From Hordeum vulgare subsp. vulgare (taxonomy: Eukaryota > Streptophyta > Magnoliopsida > Poales > Poaceae): DNA of 64,000 nucleotides. The DNA lies in assembly GCF_904849725.1 (NCBI RefSeq), contig NC_058520.1, forward strand, positions 318,381,186-318,445,185. The letters are read 5' to 3'. The number at the start of each line of letters is the position of its first letter. Positions within the stretch are counted from its first letter, which is position 1. Under the pieces are notes generated by a model. The model was given only the letters and a program-made list of their open reading frames with translations, searched no databases and was not told where the DNA came from. Below are positions 1-10,406 of this stretch, one piece after another. Position numbers and translations under genes: made by a program.

Positions 1-1567
1 CTTGGCATGGTAGAAGACATGGAGGAGTTTGCACCGGATTTGTTGTGCAAGTTAGAGAAGATCTTTCCACCGGGCTTCTTTAATCCAATGCAGCATTTGA
101 TTTTACATCTACCGACCGAGGCAAGATTGGGTGGGCCCGTGCAAGATCGTTGGTGCTATGCAACTGAGAGGATGGAGACGACCCTTCAAGCTAAATGTAA
201 AAATAAGCGTAGACTTGAAGCATCGATGGCTGAGGCATTCATTACTGAGGAGGTGGCAAACTTTGTGACAGCACACTACGAAGCCAAAAATCATCGTTTG
301 CATAATCCGAAGCCTCGGCACAATGATGCAGACCCTAAAAAAGGTGGGTCCAACCTCAGCCTATTCAAAGGGAAGATCGCACCAGCCGGTGCTTCGAAAC
401 CAATAACGTTGGATGTCGAAGAATGGCGGAACATTTCGTTGTATATCTTCAACAACCTAACAGAAGTGCGGTCGTACATTGAGTGAGTTCTCGTCACATT
501 TTCCCGTAACTTCTAATTCCTTTGAACTGCTCTTATTCCCGGATATTTCAAACAGCTGTTACGTCCCCAAATTCTTGGATGGAGCGGTGATCGAGAATGA
601 TTCCGTCGAAGAGTATGAGCTTCTGTCAAAGACAGGAGGTGGCTATCCCGGTTTCATCTCTTGGTTCAAACAAACGGTAATTATCAATAATGGACCATTT
701 CATTTCTTGGTCTAACTTGCGGCTAATGCTACAATCGTTTCATATTAAACTTGTAGGCTAATTCAGAGTCTATGGATGCCGAATTGAGACAAGTCGCTAA
801 TGGTTTTGACTATAAGGTCCGTTCATTTGAGAAATACAACATGAACGGGTATCTCTTTCGTACCTTTGGCAAAGAGCTATCTATGCCCCACGGAAATCTA
901 CAAATTGTGGTGTCTCTGCTATCGGCGAAGGTGTTATCGAATATTATGGAAGAGTTGAAGCAATTTATGAACTTCAATTCTATGGTGAAAACCCACCGAA
1001 CGCCGTAGTCTTCAAATGTTATTGGTTCCAGCAGAAGGAGACTAGAAGGACTTATGAACATATAGGACTAGTCGAAACCAATCCAAACACCCATTTAGAT
1101 GTTCCTGATGTCTATATTACGGCTCAATAGGTGACCCAAGTTTTCTATCTATCGTGGGCATGCCAAACGGATAAAAATCTGGAAGGTTGGTATGTTGTTT
1201 ATGAAGTGCCGCCACATGTCAGACCACCTCTCCCAAATGAATAGGATTATGAACCTCACATTAACCGAGACACATGTGATGGAGAATTCTTCCAAGAAAC
1301 ACGTCTTTCCAAGAAACGTCTCAAGAACTGCCATGCTTCACCCAAGAACATGGAAGTAGACAGCGACAATGAATCCGACTCCGCCCTGAGCCGGAACCAG
1401 AAGACTTGGAACTCATAGAGGTTACTGATGCGGATGACCTGTCAATGCTTCAACGACTACAAAAAGGTCTTTCACAACTTCACGCCGTTGAACCCGACGA
1501 GCACGTCATTCATGAAGACATGCGTGATAGTGATGATGATGATGCATTTATTGATGATGATTATTAG
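1..1567 (+). pseudogene. CACTA TNP2-type transposase, C-terminal part (DUF4218-DUF4216 region), broken
   Basis: This is the C-terminal third of the large transposase that cuts and joins CACTA ends. Positions 7-482 give a DUF4218-like segment with the family signature ILHLPTEARLGGPVQDRW. Splicing 482 to 556 (GTGAGT donor, AACAG acceptor) and 676 to 757 (GTAAT donor, TTGTAG acceptor) keeps the frame and leads into a DUF4216-like segment (RQVANGFDY, NGYLFRTFGKE). Near 903 one base seems to be missing: the frame runs to a stop at 1006, while the homologous reading (NPPNAVVFKCYWF) continues in another frame. Further stops follow in that frame (caa-TAG at about 1127-1129, and one after PPLPNE near 1240). 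The end is an acidic tail closing at TAG 1565-1567. Catalytic residues are upstream, outside the window. Clearly non-functional as it stands. Confidence 0.85.
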
Positions 1568-1711
1568 TTTGTAAGATTCACAACTTAAATTATATATATA
1601 TTAATCTTTATTATTCATGTACATATTTTTATTCATGTCAGTTATTCAATTTTTTTATGTTGTACTAATTTCTTTTAATCTTTATCATGGCTGGTCACCA
1701 TGTGTTGAAAG

Positions 1712-4080
1712 ATGGTGGGCGCTGGTCCAGAGTGCTCGACGTGTTCTTCCCAGCCGCCCCGCACGAGGGGTGGTACTTCCCTTCCACCCCTATCTCTCCG
1801 TAGTGCCTTGGCAGACAGTCTGTCGACACCACCCTTGGGTTCTTCTTCATCGGCGGCATTGCCCACTAGGAGAGGTGCTGGTCGGGTAGGGAAGAAGGGG
1901 AAGGGTACAGGGAGAGGTGGTGGCCGCGGAAGATCCAGGAGGACTGTTGAGCCGTCCTCGCCACCACCACCAGCTCATTCACCCAAGCATAGGACTACTA
2001 TGGTCGACCCGTTTGCGAAGGAGGCTACGGGGACTCCGGTCCAGGAGCCTAGTGTTGACGGGCATTCATCCCATGAGACTCCGGTCCAGGATCAGCCTCG
2101 GGTCGAGGTGCATTCGGCCCACGAGACTACGGTTCCGGAGGCTTCACCCGACGTGGAGAGGCCTGGATGGGATGCGTGGCCGGATCGGACCGAGTTTCCG
2201 GATTGGACAGAGGGTCCGGGTGGCTCAGGGGGCGGGGATGAGTTTACGGATAGTGAGGGCGATGTGCAGGTGGACGGGGCCACCGCGTACAAGCGTGGTA
2301 GTACATGTCTCCCGGTCGTGCCGGCTACCCGCGAGCAGAGGCCGGTGATTAAACCTAAAGGAGATAGGTAAGTACATTTACTCTTTTTTTCGCTTTTGCC
2401 TTCAGGTTTGTTCAAATATCTAATGCGTTGACCTTATCATACTACAGGGGATGGACACACTCTCGTGGAGTCCGCAAGCCGAACTCCGTCCTTGGTGTGC
2501 TTTGCCGGACAAATTTCCCGGGGTTTGTCACGTTGCCTGGTGAGGGTCAGGTTCCTACACTAGGATTTTCCTGGGAGCACTACCAGGCTGCGCAGGCCCC
2601 GCCGGAGGAGATTATAGATGGTATCTTGTGCCACACGAGGGCCGAGATGGTGCTCAAGAGCTTTTGGGTAAATTATCCTTTTACACAATCTAAAATTAAC
2701 AATATAGCTAATTATTGTACTAATCGGTGTTTTCACGTTTGATTGCAGACCTTCTATAGGTTTGAGGATGGATATGAGGAGGAGGAGGCCAAGGTTCTCG
2801 AGGCCGAGTGTAGGCGGTTACTACAGAACTTATGCCACGAGGCTCGGCCGCAGGCTATTCGAGACTACTATGCCACGCGTGGTATTAAGAAGTAGAAGAA
2901 GGATTGCCATGGAAAGATTCTGAAGAAGGAGCAATACATGAAGGTAATTACCTATTCTTAAGTCCTTCTACGTAGTTTTCTTGATTTCATTCATAGGCTT
3001 AGCGCTCAAAATTATTTCTAATAACTTATAGGTGCCCCCGAGATGGTGTGCGGATAAGATGGATTGTTGGGAGGCATTGGTTGATGAGTGGTGCACAGGA
3101 AGCTGGCGAGCCGTCCACGAGAATGCAAAGGATCAGCATAGCCAAATGGTTGGTGTGCCACACCATCAAGGCAGCGCCAACTTACTTCAGTTCGGACGAA
3201 ACTGGGTATGTGATTTGCTTCATGATTCATGCAATTCGTTCTTCATGCTAATATTTTGTTCCTCTCTTTTAGGCGCATCACAATAAGACGGAGATGCCAC
3301 ACCTGTACGACCTTTATGGCATCGCCCATACTGCCTCGTACAAGAAGGCGAAGGCATTCTCTGAGTCTAACCTGGATGATCCAAATAACTTCACCAACAT
3401 ATCATCCCACCACAAGCTCGTGACATATAGGGACACAGGGAAGGCTATGAATGGGGATGACTTTAACCCGAGCCAGGAACCTTTGGATCCAGAGCTGGTG
3501 ATGTTATCTAGTGGCGGGAAGCCCCATGGCTCGATAGCCATTGGAGATGGGATAATACGTTGTCCACTCACTCTCCCGGAGGTCAAGGCGCGCCAGTCGA
3601 GCAGCTGTCCGGAGATAACGCGTCGTCCACGACCATTCGATCTTGCCGTTGAGGTTAGTTGTACGGACAAAGAAAACTTTCCTCCATTTCATTATGTGTG
3701 TCACCATAGATCATTACTGTGGTAATGAGGAATGGTGTTTCAGGCTGCTCTTCATAAAGAGAGAGCGGCAAACCACGCTGCTCTTGAGAAAGAGAGATTG
3801 GTAAGCCAGGCTGCTCTTCACGCTGCTCTTGAGAAAGAGAGATTGGCAAGTCAGACTGCTCTTGCTGAGAGGGACCAGAACACGGCACGATTGATTGAGG
3901 AGGAGAGGGCCCGGAAAGAGGCGGGTCAACGGGCCCTGTACGAGCTTTTTGTGGTAGGTTTTTTTTCACATTAGCCAAATCATGTGTGTAATGTCTGTTT
4001 CATTACTAACTAATACGACCCACTCTTCAGGGTTTGTGCGAGAAGAAGACAAGAAGGAGAAGGAGGAGGAGGAGGAGGAG
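1712..4080 (+). pseudogene. CACTA second gene, Transposase_24 (Ptta/En/Spm)-like, seven exons, one in-frame stop
   Basis: The second gene of plant CACTA elements encodes a DNA-binding accessory protein that works with TNP2 at the subterminal repeats (family knowledge). Exons that join in phase: 1712-2367, 2448-2667, 2749-2943, 3032-3205, 3273-3653, 3744-3953 and from 4031, all with GT/AG borders. The first exon is low-complexity, rich in Gly, Arg, Ser and Pro. Exons 2-5 form the conserved body, with Trp/Cys-rich stretches (PRWCADKMDCWEALVDEWC) and a segment HLYDLYGIAHTASYKKAK. Exon 6 is a repetitive coiled-coil-like stretch with recurring AALEKER units. The last exon runs into the purine-rich array and would give an arginine-rich tail. 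About 612 codons are joined before that. The only lesion seen is TAG at 2893-2895. The start is uncertain: an ATG at 1687 in another frame is closed early. The 3' end is arbitrary. Confidence 0.72.
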
Positions 4081-7000
4081 AAGGAGGAGAAGGCCCTTGG
4101 CCTTCTCCTCCTTCTCCTCCTCCTCCTCCTTCTCCTCCTTCTTCTTGATTTCTTCTTCTTCTTCTTCTCCTCCTCTTTATTCTCCTCTTTCATATTCTCC
4201 TTGCCTTAATTTCCCCAACAATGACATAATTAGCCCATTTAGCTCCAAAAAGACATTATAAGCTCAAAATGGCATAAGAACCTTGGTTAGCTCATTAATA
4301 TTATATCCTTAGCTTGTTTTCCTCTAAAATGGGATAATTAGCCCATTTAGCTCCAAAAAGACATAGTTAGCTAATTTAGCTCCAAGAAGAGGAGAAGAGG
4401 AGAAATGAAAAGGAAGAACAAAAAGAAGAAGAGAAAGAGAAGATAAGGAGAAGGAGAAGAAGGAGGAGGAGACGAATAAGAGAAGAAGGAGAAGGAGGAG
4501 AGGAGGAGAAGGAGGAGAAGGCCAAGGACCTTCTAGTCCTTCTCCTCCTCCTCCTCCTACTCCTCCTTCTTTATTTATTATTCTTCTCCTCCTCCTCCTA
4601 TTTCTTCTCCTCTTTCATATTCTCCTTGCCTTAATTTCCCCAACAATGACATAATTAGCCCATTTAGCTCCAAAAAGACATTATAAGCTCAAAATGGCAT
4701 AAGAACCTTGGTTAGCTCATTAATATTATATCCTTAGCTTGTTTTCCTCTAAAATGGGATAATTAGCCCATTTAGCTCCAAAAAGACATAGTTAGCTAAT
4801 TTAGCTCCAAGAAGAGGAGAAGAGGAGAAATGAAAAGGAAGAACAAAAAGAAGAAGAGAAAGAGAAGAGAAGGAGAAGGAGAAGAAGGAGGAGGAGACGA
4901 ATAAGAGAAGAAGGAGAAGGAGGAGGAGGAGGAGAAGGAGGAGAAGGCCAAGGACCTTCTAGTCCTTCTCCTCCTCCTCCTCCTGCTCCTCCTTCTTTAT
5001 TTATTATTCTTCTCCTCCTCCTCCTATTTCTTCTCCTCTTTCATATTCTCCTTGCCTTAATTTCCCCAACAATGACATAATTAGCCCATTTAGCTCCAAA
5101 ATGCCATAATAACCTCAAAATGGCATAAGAACCTTGGTTAGCTCATTAATATTATATACTTATCTTGTTTTCCTCTAAAATGGGATAATTAGTCCATTTA
5201 GCTCCAAAAAGACATAGTTAGATAATTTAGCTCCAAGAAGAGGAGAAGAGGAGAAGAAATAGGAAAAATGAAAAGAAGAAGAAGAAGAGGAAGAAGAGAA
5301 GAAGGAGAAGGAGGAGGAGGAGGAGGAGGAGCAGAAGGAGGATAAGGCCAAGGACCTTCTAGTCCTTCTCCTCCTCCTCCTTCTCCTCCTTCTTCTTGAT
5401 TTCTTCTTCTTCTCCTCCTCCTCCTCTTTCGTATCCTCTTTCATATTCTCCTTGGCTTAATTTCCCCAACAATGACATAATTAGCCCATTTAGCTCAAAA
5501 AAGACATTATAAGCTCAAAATGGCATAAGAACCTTGGTTAGCTCATTAATATTATATCCTTAGCTTGTTTTCCTCTAAAATGGGATAATTAGCCCATTTA
5601 GCTCCAAAAAGACATAGTTAGCTAATTTAGCTCCAAGAAGAGGAGAAGAGGAGAAATGAAAAGGAAGAACAAAAAGAAGAAGATAAAGAGAAGAGAAGGA
5701 GAAGGAGAAGAAGGAGGAGGAGAAGAAGAAGAACAGAAGGAGAAGGAGGAGGAGAAGGCCAAGGACCTTCTAGTCCTTCTCCTCCTCCTCCTCATTCTCC
5801 TCCTTCTTTATTTCTTCTTCTTGTCCTCCTCCTCCTCTTTCTTCTCCTCTTTCATATTCTCCTTGCCTTAATTTCCCCAACAATGACATAATTAGCCCAT
5901 TTAGCTCCAAAATGCCATAATAACCTCAAAATGGCATAAGAACCTTGGTTAGCTCATTAATATTATATACTTAGCTTGTTTTCCTCTAAAATGGGATAAT
6001 TAGCCCATTCAGCTCCAAAAAGACATAGTTAGCTAATTTAGCTCCAAGAAGAGGAGAAGAGGAGAAGAAATAGGAAAAATGAAAAGAAAGAAGAACAAGA
6101 AGAAGAGAAGAAGGAGAAGGAGGAGGAGGAGAAGGCCAAGGACCTTCTAGTCCTTCTCCTTCTCCTCCTTCTCCTCCTTCTACTGGATTTCTTCTTATTC
6201 TTCTCCTCCTCCTCTTTCTTCTCCTCTTTCATATTTCCCTTGTCTTAATTTCCCGAACAATGACATAATTAGCCCATTTAGCTCCAAAAAGTCATTATAA
6301 GCTCAAAATGGCATAAGAACCTTGGTTAGATCATTAATATCATATACATAGCTTGTTTTCCTCTAAAATGGGATAATTAGCCCATTTAGGTCCAAAAAGA
6401 CATAGTTAGCTAATTTATCTCCAAGAAGAGGAGAAGAGGAGAAATGAAAAGGAAGAACAAAAAGAAGAAGAGAAAGAGAAGAGAAGGAGAAGGAGAAGAA
6501 GGAGGAGGAGAAGAAGAAGAGAAGAAGGAGAAGGAGGAGGAGGAGGAGGAGGAGGAGAAGGAGGAGAAGGCCAAGGACCTTCTAGTCCTTCTCCTCCTCC
6601 TCCGCCTTATCCTTCTTCTTTATTTCTTCTTCTTCTCCTCCTCCTCCTATTTCTTCTCCTCTTTCATATTCTCCTTGCCTTAATTTTCACAACAATGACA
6701 TAATTAGCCCATTTAGCTCCAAAATGCCATAATAACCTCAAAATGGCATAAGAACCTTGGTTAGCTCATTAATATTATATACTTAGCTTGTTTTGCTCTA
6801 AAATGGGATAATTAGCCCATTTAGCTCCAAAAACACATAGTTAGCTAATTTTGCTCCAAGAAGAGGAGAAGAGGAGAAGAAATAGGAAAAATGAAACGAA
6901 AGAAGAAGAAGAAGAAGAGAAGAAGGACAAGGAGGAGGATGAGAAGGAGAAGGAGGAGAAGGCCAAGGACCTAGTCCTTCTCCTCCTCCTCCTTCTACTC

Positions 7001-8040
7001 CTTCTTCTTGATTTCTTCTTCTTCTCCTACTCCTCCTCTTTCTTCTCCTGTTTCATATTCTCCTTGCCTTAATTTCCCCAACAATGACATAATTAGCCCA
7101 TTTAGCTCCAAAATGGCATTATAAGCTCAAAATGGCATAAGAACCTTGGTTAGCTCATTAATATTATATACTTAGCTTGTTTTCCTCTATAATGACATAA
7201 TTAGCCCATTTAGCTCCAAAAAGACGTAGTTAGCTAATTTAGCTCCAAGAAGAGGATAAGAGGAGAATTTAAAAGGAAGAACAAAAAGAAGAAGAGAAAG
7301 GGAAGAGAAGGAGAAGGAGAAGAAGGAGGAGGAGAAGAAGAAGAGAAGAAGGAGAAGGAGGAGAAGGAGCCCTCCTTATTCTCCTTCTTATTCCCTCCTT
7401 CTCCTCTTCTTCTTCAATTTAGCTTATTTTCCCCAACAAAGACATACTTAGCCAATTATCATCCAAAATGACATAATTAGTTAGTTAGGTAAAAACATCA
7501 TAAGAACCTTGGTTAGCTCAATAAAATGACTAATTAAGCTCCTAAAAGACATAATAAGCTCAAAATGGCACAAGAACCTTGGTTAGCTCATTATTATTAT
7601 ATACATAGCTTGTTTTCCTCTAGAATGACATAATTAGCCCATTTAGCTGCAAAAAGGCATAGTTAGCTAATTTAGCTCCAAGAAGAGGAGAAGAGGAGAA
7701 ATGTAAAGAAGGAAGAAGAAGAAGAAGAAGAGAAGAAGAAGAGAAGGAGAAGGAGAAGGAGAAGGAGAAGAAGAAGTAGGAGGAGGAGAAGAAGAGAAGG
7801 AGAAGGAGAAGGAGGAGAAGGAGGAGAAGAAGGAGAAGGAGCCCTCCTTCTTCTCCTTCTTCTTCTCTCCTCCTTCTTCTCCTCCTTCTTCTCCTTCTTC
7901 TTCTCTTCTTCTTTTTTCTTCTTCTCCTCCTCCTTCTCCTTCTCCTTCCCTCCTCCTCCTCCTCCTCCTCCTCCTCCTTCTTGTTTTTCTTCTCCTAGTT
8001 CTCTTCTTGCTTCTTCTCGTTCTTCTTCAATTTAGCTTAT
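4031..8040. repeat. Tandem array of ~0.4-kb units with purine and pyrimidine arms
   Basis: The element contains about eight units plus a degenerate tail. A shared block beginning ttccccaacaatgacataat recurs at about 4211, 4636, 5062, 5462, 5873, 6250, 6684, 7074 and, degenerate, 7428, so spacing is 377-434 bp. Each unit has an AT-rich part built from repeats of attagcccatttagctcc, then a purine-only tract (GAA/GGA), a short centre such as gccaaggaccttctagtcc, then a complementary pyrimidine tract. The two tracts pair almost perfectly (for example around 4090-4105, aaggcc/ggcctt), giving a series of long hairpins. Open frames here are only poly-Arg or poly-Ser/Leu shadows. The array lies inside the CACTA element, downstream of its second gene. 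Confidence 0.9.
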
Positions 8041-8425
8041 TTGTCATATATATGTTGTTGTTGTTCTTTTTCTGACTTTCTTATTCCCGTTTTGCTGATT
8101 GGATGTACTACATGCATGGAAGTTGGCATTGATGGAGTGCTTTAGTTCTAGTTCTCATTTGAGTTGATGAACAATGTGGAATTATATGTATATGTATATA
8201 TGGATGAACAGTATATGTGTAACTATATGTATATGTGTTGTGACCTATATATGTGTTATGAATATGGATGAAACTTTGTGTTATGAATATGTGTTGTGAC
8301 CTATATATGTGCTATGAATTATATGTGCTATGTATATGTATATGTGTTGTGACCTATATATGTGCTATGTATATGTATATGTATATGTGTTGTGAAATAA
8401 ACAAAAAAAACAAAACTGTGACAAT
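8041..8425. other. AT/TG-rich spacer with tatatgt repeats
   Basis: There is no gene here. From about 8185 to 8395 the sequence repeats variants of gtgttgtgacctatatatgtgctatga with tatatgtatatg runs. It separates the purine/pyrimidine array from the CACTA subterminal region. Confidence 0.7.
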
Positions 8426-9010
8426 ATGGGCACTTTGCCTTCTGCCAGCAGATGGCAAAGGCCTTTGCTATCAGCTAACCGACGGCAAAGGTGCCACGTG
8501 GCGCCCAGTTGTGCAACCTGGGCAGCAGCAGCTGGCCATATAGTATCTGTGTCGTCTGCTTCCAGGGTGGGCAGACGGCAAAGAAGAGGGCACAAAGTAG
8601 GGGGGAGGGGTAGACAGACGGCAAAGAGTGGAGGGGGAGGAGGTGGAGGCATACGGCAAAGAAGAGAGGGGAGGCAGACGGCAAAGAGCGGGGGGGAGGA
8701 GGTGGAGGCAGACGACAAAGAAGAGGGGAGGCAGACGGCAAAGCCTCCGTTAGCCCCTAACGGAGGCAACGCCTGCCGGCTGCCGTCTCGACATATTTGC
8801 CAACTGCTCTTATGAAAAGCTGACGGCAAAGCTCTTTGCCGTCCGCTTCGGTGAGGCAGACGGCAAAGAAGCTACAATGCCGTCGTAGGCTGACGCAGAA
8901 ATTTTGCCGATAGTGAGATTCATTGCCATCTGTGTATTACTCTTTGCCGTCGGTGGTTTCCTCTTTGCCGTCTGTGATGGCAGACGGCAAAGAAGCTAAT
9001 TCCTGTAGTG
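8426..9010. repeat. CACTA subterminal repeat region and right terminus
   Basis: Many copies of the motif gacggcaaag, in both orientations (ttgccgtc), are spread through this stretch, for example near 8480, 8572, 8618, 8651, 8676, 8732, 8822, 8858, 8945, 8965 and 8981. In CACTA elements such arrays bind the element's own proteins. The last 16 bases (8995-9010) are the terminal repeat, whose complement starts CACTACAGG. ORFs read through here are repeat artefacts rich in Pro/Ser or Gly/Arg. Confidence 0.88.
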
Positions 9011-9013
9011 TAA

Positions 9014-9262
9014 GGTGGCTTGTTTATCAGAAATTTGGCCTACTAAAATTTCAAGGTGAGCAAACTGAGATTTGAAACAACAAAATTCCTTGGTCATATC
9101 ATCAAGTTTTCTATTTATGTATTCCAGCATAAACCTTTGTTCGTTAAGCTCGTTCCTAAAGAAACTATTATGGTCAAATTGGAGTGACATGAATCCCTTA
9201 GCATTATTCTCAATATCTTCCAATTTCTTAAGATACGGATCAAAACTTTTCGGTTGAGCCAT
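9014..9262 (-). pseudogene. gag N-terminal fragment of element U
   Basis: The open frame begins with MAQPKSFDPYLKKLEDIENN at 9262, about 185 bases downstream of the primer site. It continues for about 83 codons to the CACTA junction at 9013. It is rich in charged residues and likely helical, as gag N-termini often are. No known domain can be named in this short piece. It is truncated by the CACTA insertion, and the rest must lie left of the window's CACTA element. An upstream ATG at 9274 is in frame, but the one at 9262 looks the more natural start. Confidence 0.55.
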
Positions 9263-9446
9263 GGAAGTGAACAAACGAAGAGTACGAATGGTAGAAGGGC
9301 GAATAAATAGGCAAATCTTTTTGGTATTTTCTGGAAATTGTTTTAGAAGTGGTGGTGAGAAAAACGAGAGGAAAATGGGAAATAAAGTAAATGCAAGAGA
9401 TGAAATTGTGACGGGTACTTGGTAAGCTTGATCTTGCTATGTATCC

Positions 9447-9464
9447 TTCCCGGCAACGGCGCCA
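9447..9464 (-). other. Primer-binding site of element U (tRNA-Asp type)
   Basis: The plus strand reads ttcccggcaacggcgcca. This matches 17 of 18 bases of the 3' end of plant tRNA-Asp (TCCCCGGCAACGGCGCCA, from memory). An 11-bp spacer separates it from the LTR end at 9476. Confidence 0.8.
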
Positions 9465-9475
9465 GAAATCCTTCT

Positions 9476-10406
9476 TGCTACTTCTTGAGATTGTGTTGGT
9501 TTTGCCTTGAAGAGGAAAGGGTGATGCAGCAAAGTAGATAAGTATTTCCCTTAGTTTGTTGAGAACCAAGGTATCAATATAGTAGGAGGAAAAAAGCAAG
9601 GCGCCAATCTTAGGACCTACACAAACAATCAAACACTTGCACCCAACGCTGAAGACGGGTAGTCAATCCCTTCACAGTTATTTGCAAGGATGACATATTA
9701 TAGAGATAGATAAAAGATTGCTAGAACTAAAAGTAAAAAAAAAGTAAATAAATGGGAGAAATATATTTTTGGTACTTTTGGTTTGTAGATATGAAAGTAT
9801 AATATGGAAAATAGACCCGGGGGGCATAGGTTTCACTAGTGGATTCTCTCATGAAGGAAAATAATACGGTGGGTGGTCAAATTACCATCAAGCAATTGAT
9901 AGAAGAGAGAATAATTATCAAGATATCCAAGGAAATGATTATGCATATAGGCATCACGTCTGTGTCAAGTAGACCAAAACGATTCTGCATCTACTACTAT
10001 TACTCCACACATCGACCGACTCATGCCTGCATCTAGAGTATTAAGTTCATGAAGAACAGAGTAAAGCATTAGGTAAGATCACATGATGTAGAGGGGTAAA
10101 CTCAAGCAATGTGATGAAAACTCCATCTTTTTATCCTGGATGGCAACAATGCAATGCGTGCCTCGCTACCCCTACTTTGTCACTGAGTGAGGACACCGCA
10201 AGATTGAACCCAAAACTAAGCACTTCTCCCATTACAAGAATTACCAATGTGGTTGGCCAAACCAAACCAATACCTCGAAGAGACTTGCTAAGATATGAAA
10301 TCATGCATATAAGAATTTAGAGAAGATTCAATAATATTCATAGATAATCTGAACATAAACCCACAAGTGAATGGATCTCAACAAACACTCCACAAAAGAG
10401 AATTAC
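9476..10406 (-). repeat. 5' LTR of element U, truncated
   Basis: In element orientation the LTR ends in AGCA at 9476. Its upstream part is lost where W begins at 10407. About 930 bp remain. The ORFs in it (for example 9839-10036 and 10111-10320 on the plus strand) are not conserved coding sequence. Confidence 0.7.

Larger units (their letters stand above)
1..9010 (+). mobile_element. CACTA (En/Spm) DNA transposon, right-hand part
   Basis: The right end reads (on the minus strand) CACTACAGGAATTAGC and stops at 9010. The next bases, TAA at 9011-9013, are a candidate 3-bp target duplication. Inward from the end lie many copies of TTTGCCGTC and its complement, the subterminal repeats typical of Triticeae CACTA elements of the Caspar type. 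Two gene remnants in the order expected for this superfamily (TNP2-type transposase, then a Transposase_24-type gene) are read on the plus strand. The left end and most of the transposase gene are outside the window. The element appears to have inserted into the gag region of the gypsy fragment to its right. Superfamily is certain; the family name is from memory. Confidence 0.92.
9011..10406 (-). mobile_element. Gypsy LTR retrotransposon U, 5' fragment (gag start, PBS, partial 5' LTR)
   Basis: Read on the minus strand, this is an LTR (10406 down to 9476), a primer-binding site (9464-9447), a leader, and the start of gag (from 9262). Gag is cut off at 9013 by the CACTA element. The LTR is cut at 10406 by element W, whose expected 5-bp target duplication on this side would be ATTAC (10402-10406); the partner copy is outside the window. 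LTR text such as gaagaggaaagggtgatgc and tagacccgggg resembles LTR X, so U belongs to the same broad Sabrina-like gypsy group. Confidence 0.75.

Noticed and set aside
3966..7072. Arg-rich and Leu/Ser-rich ORFs across the purine/pyrimidine array
   Set aside because: They are translations of GAA/GGA and CTT/CCT repeats in various frames, without start context or conservation.
8365..8829. Overlapping 60-150-codon ORFs on both strands in the CACTA end
   Set aside because: They are made of the TTTGCCGT subterminal repeats; composition is repeat-driven.
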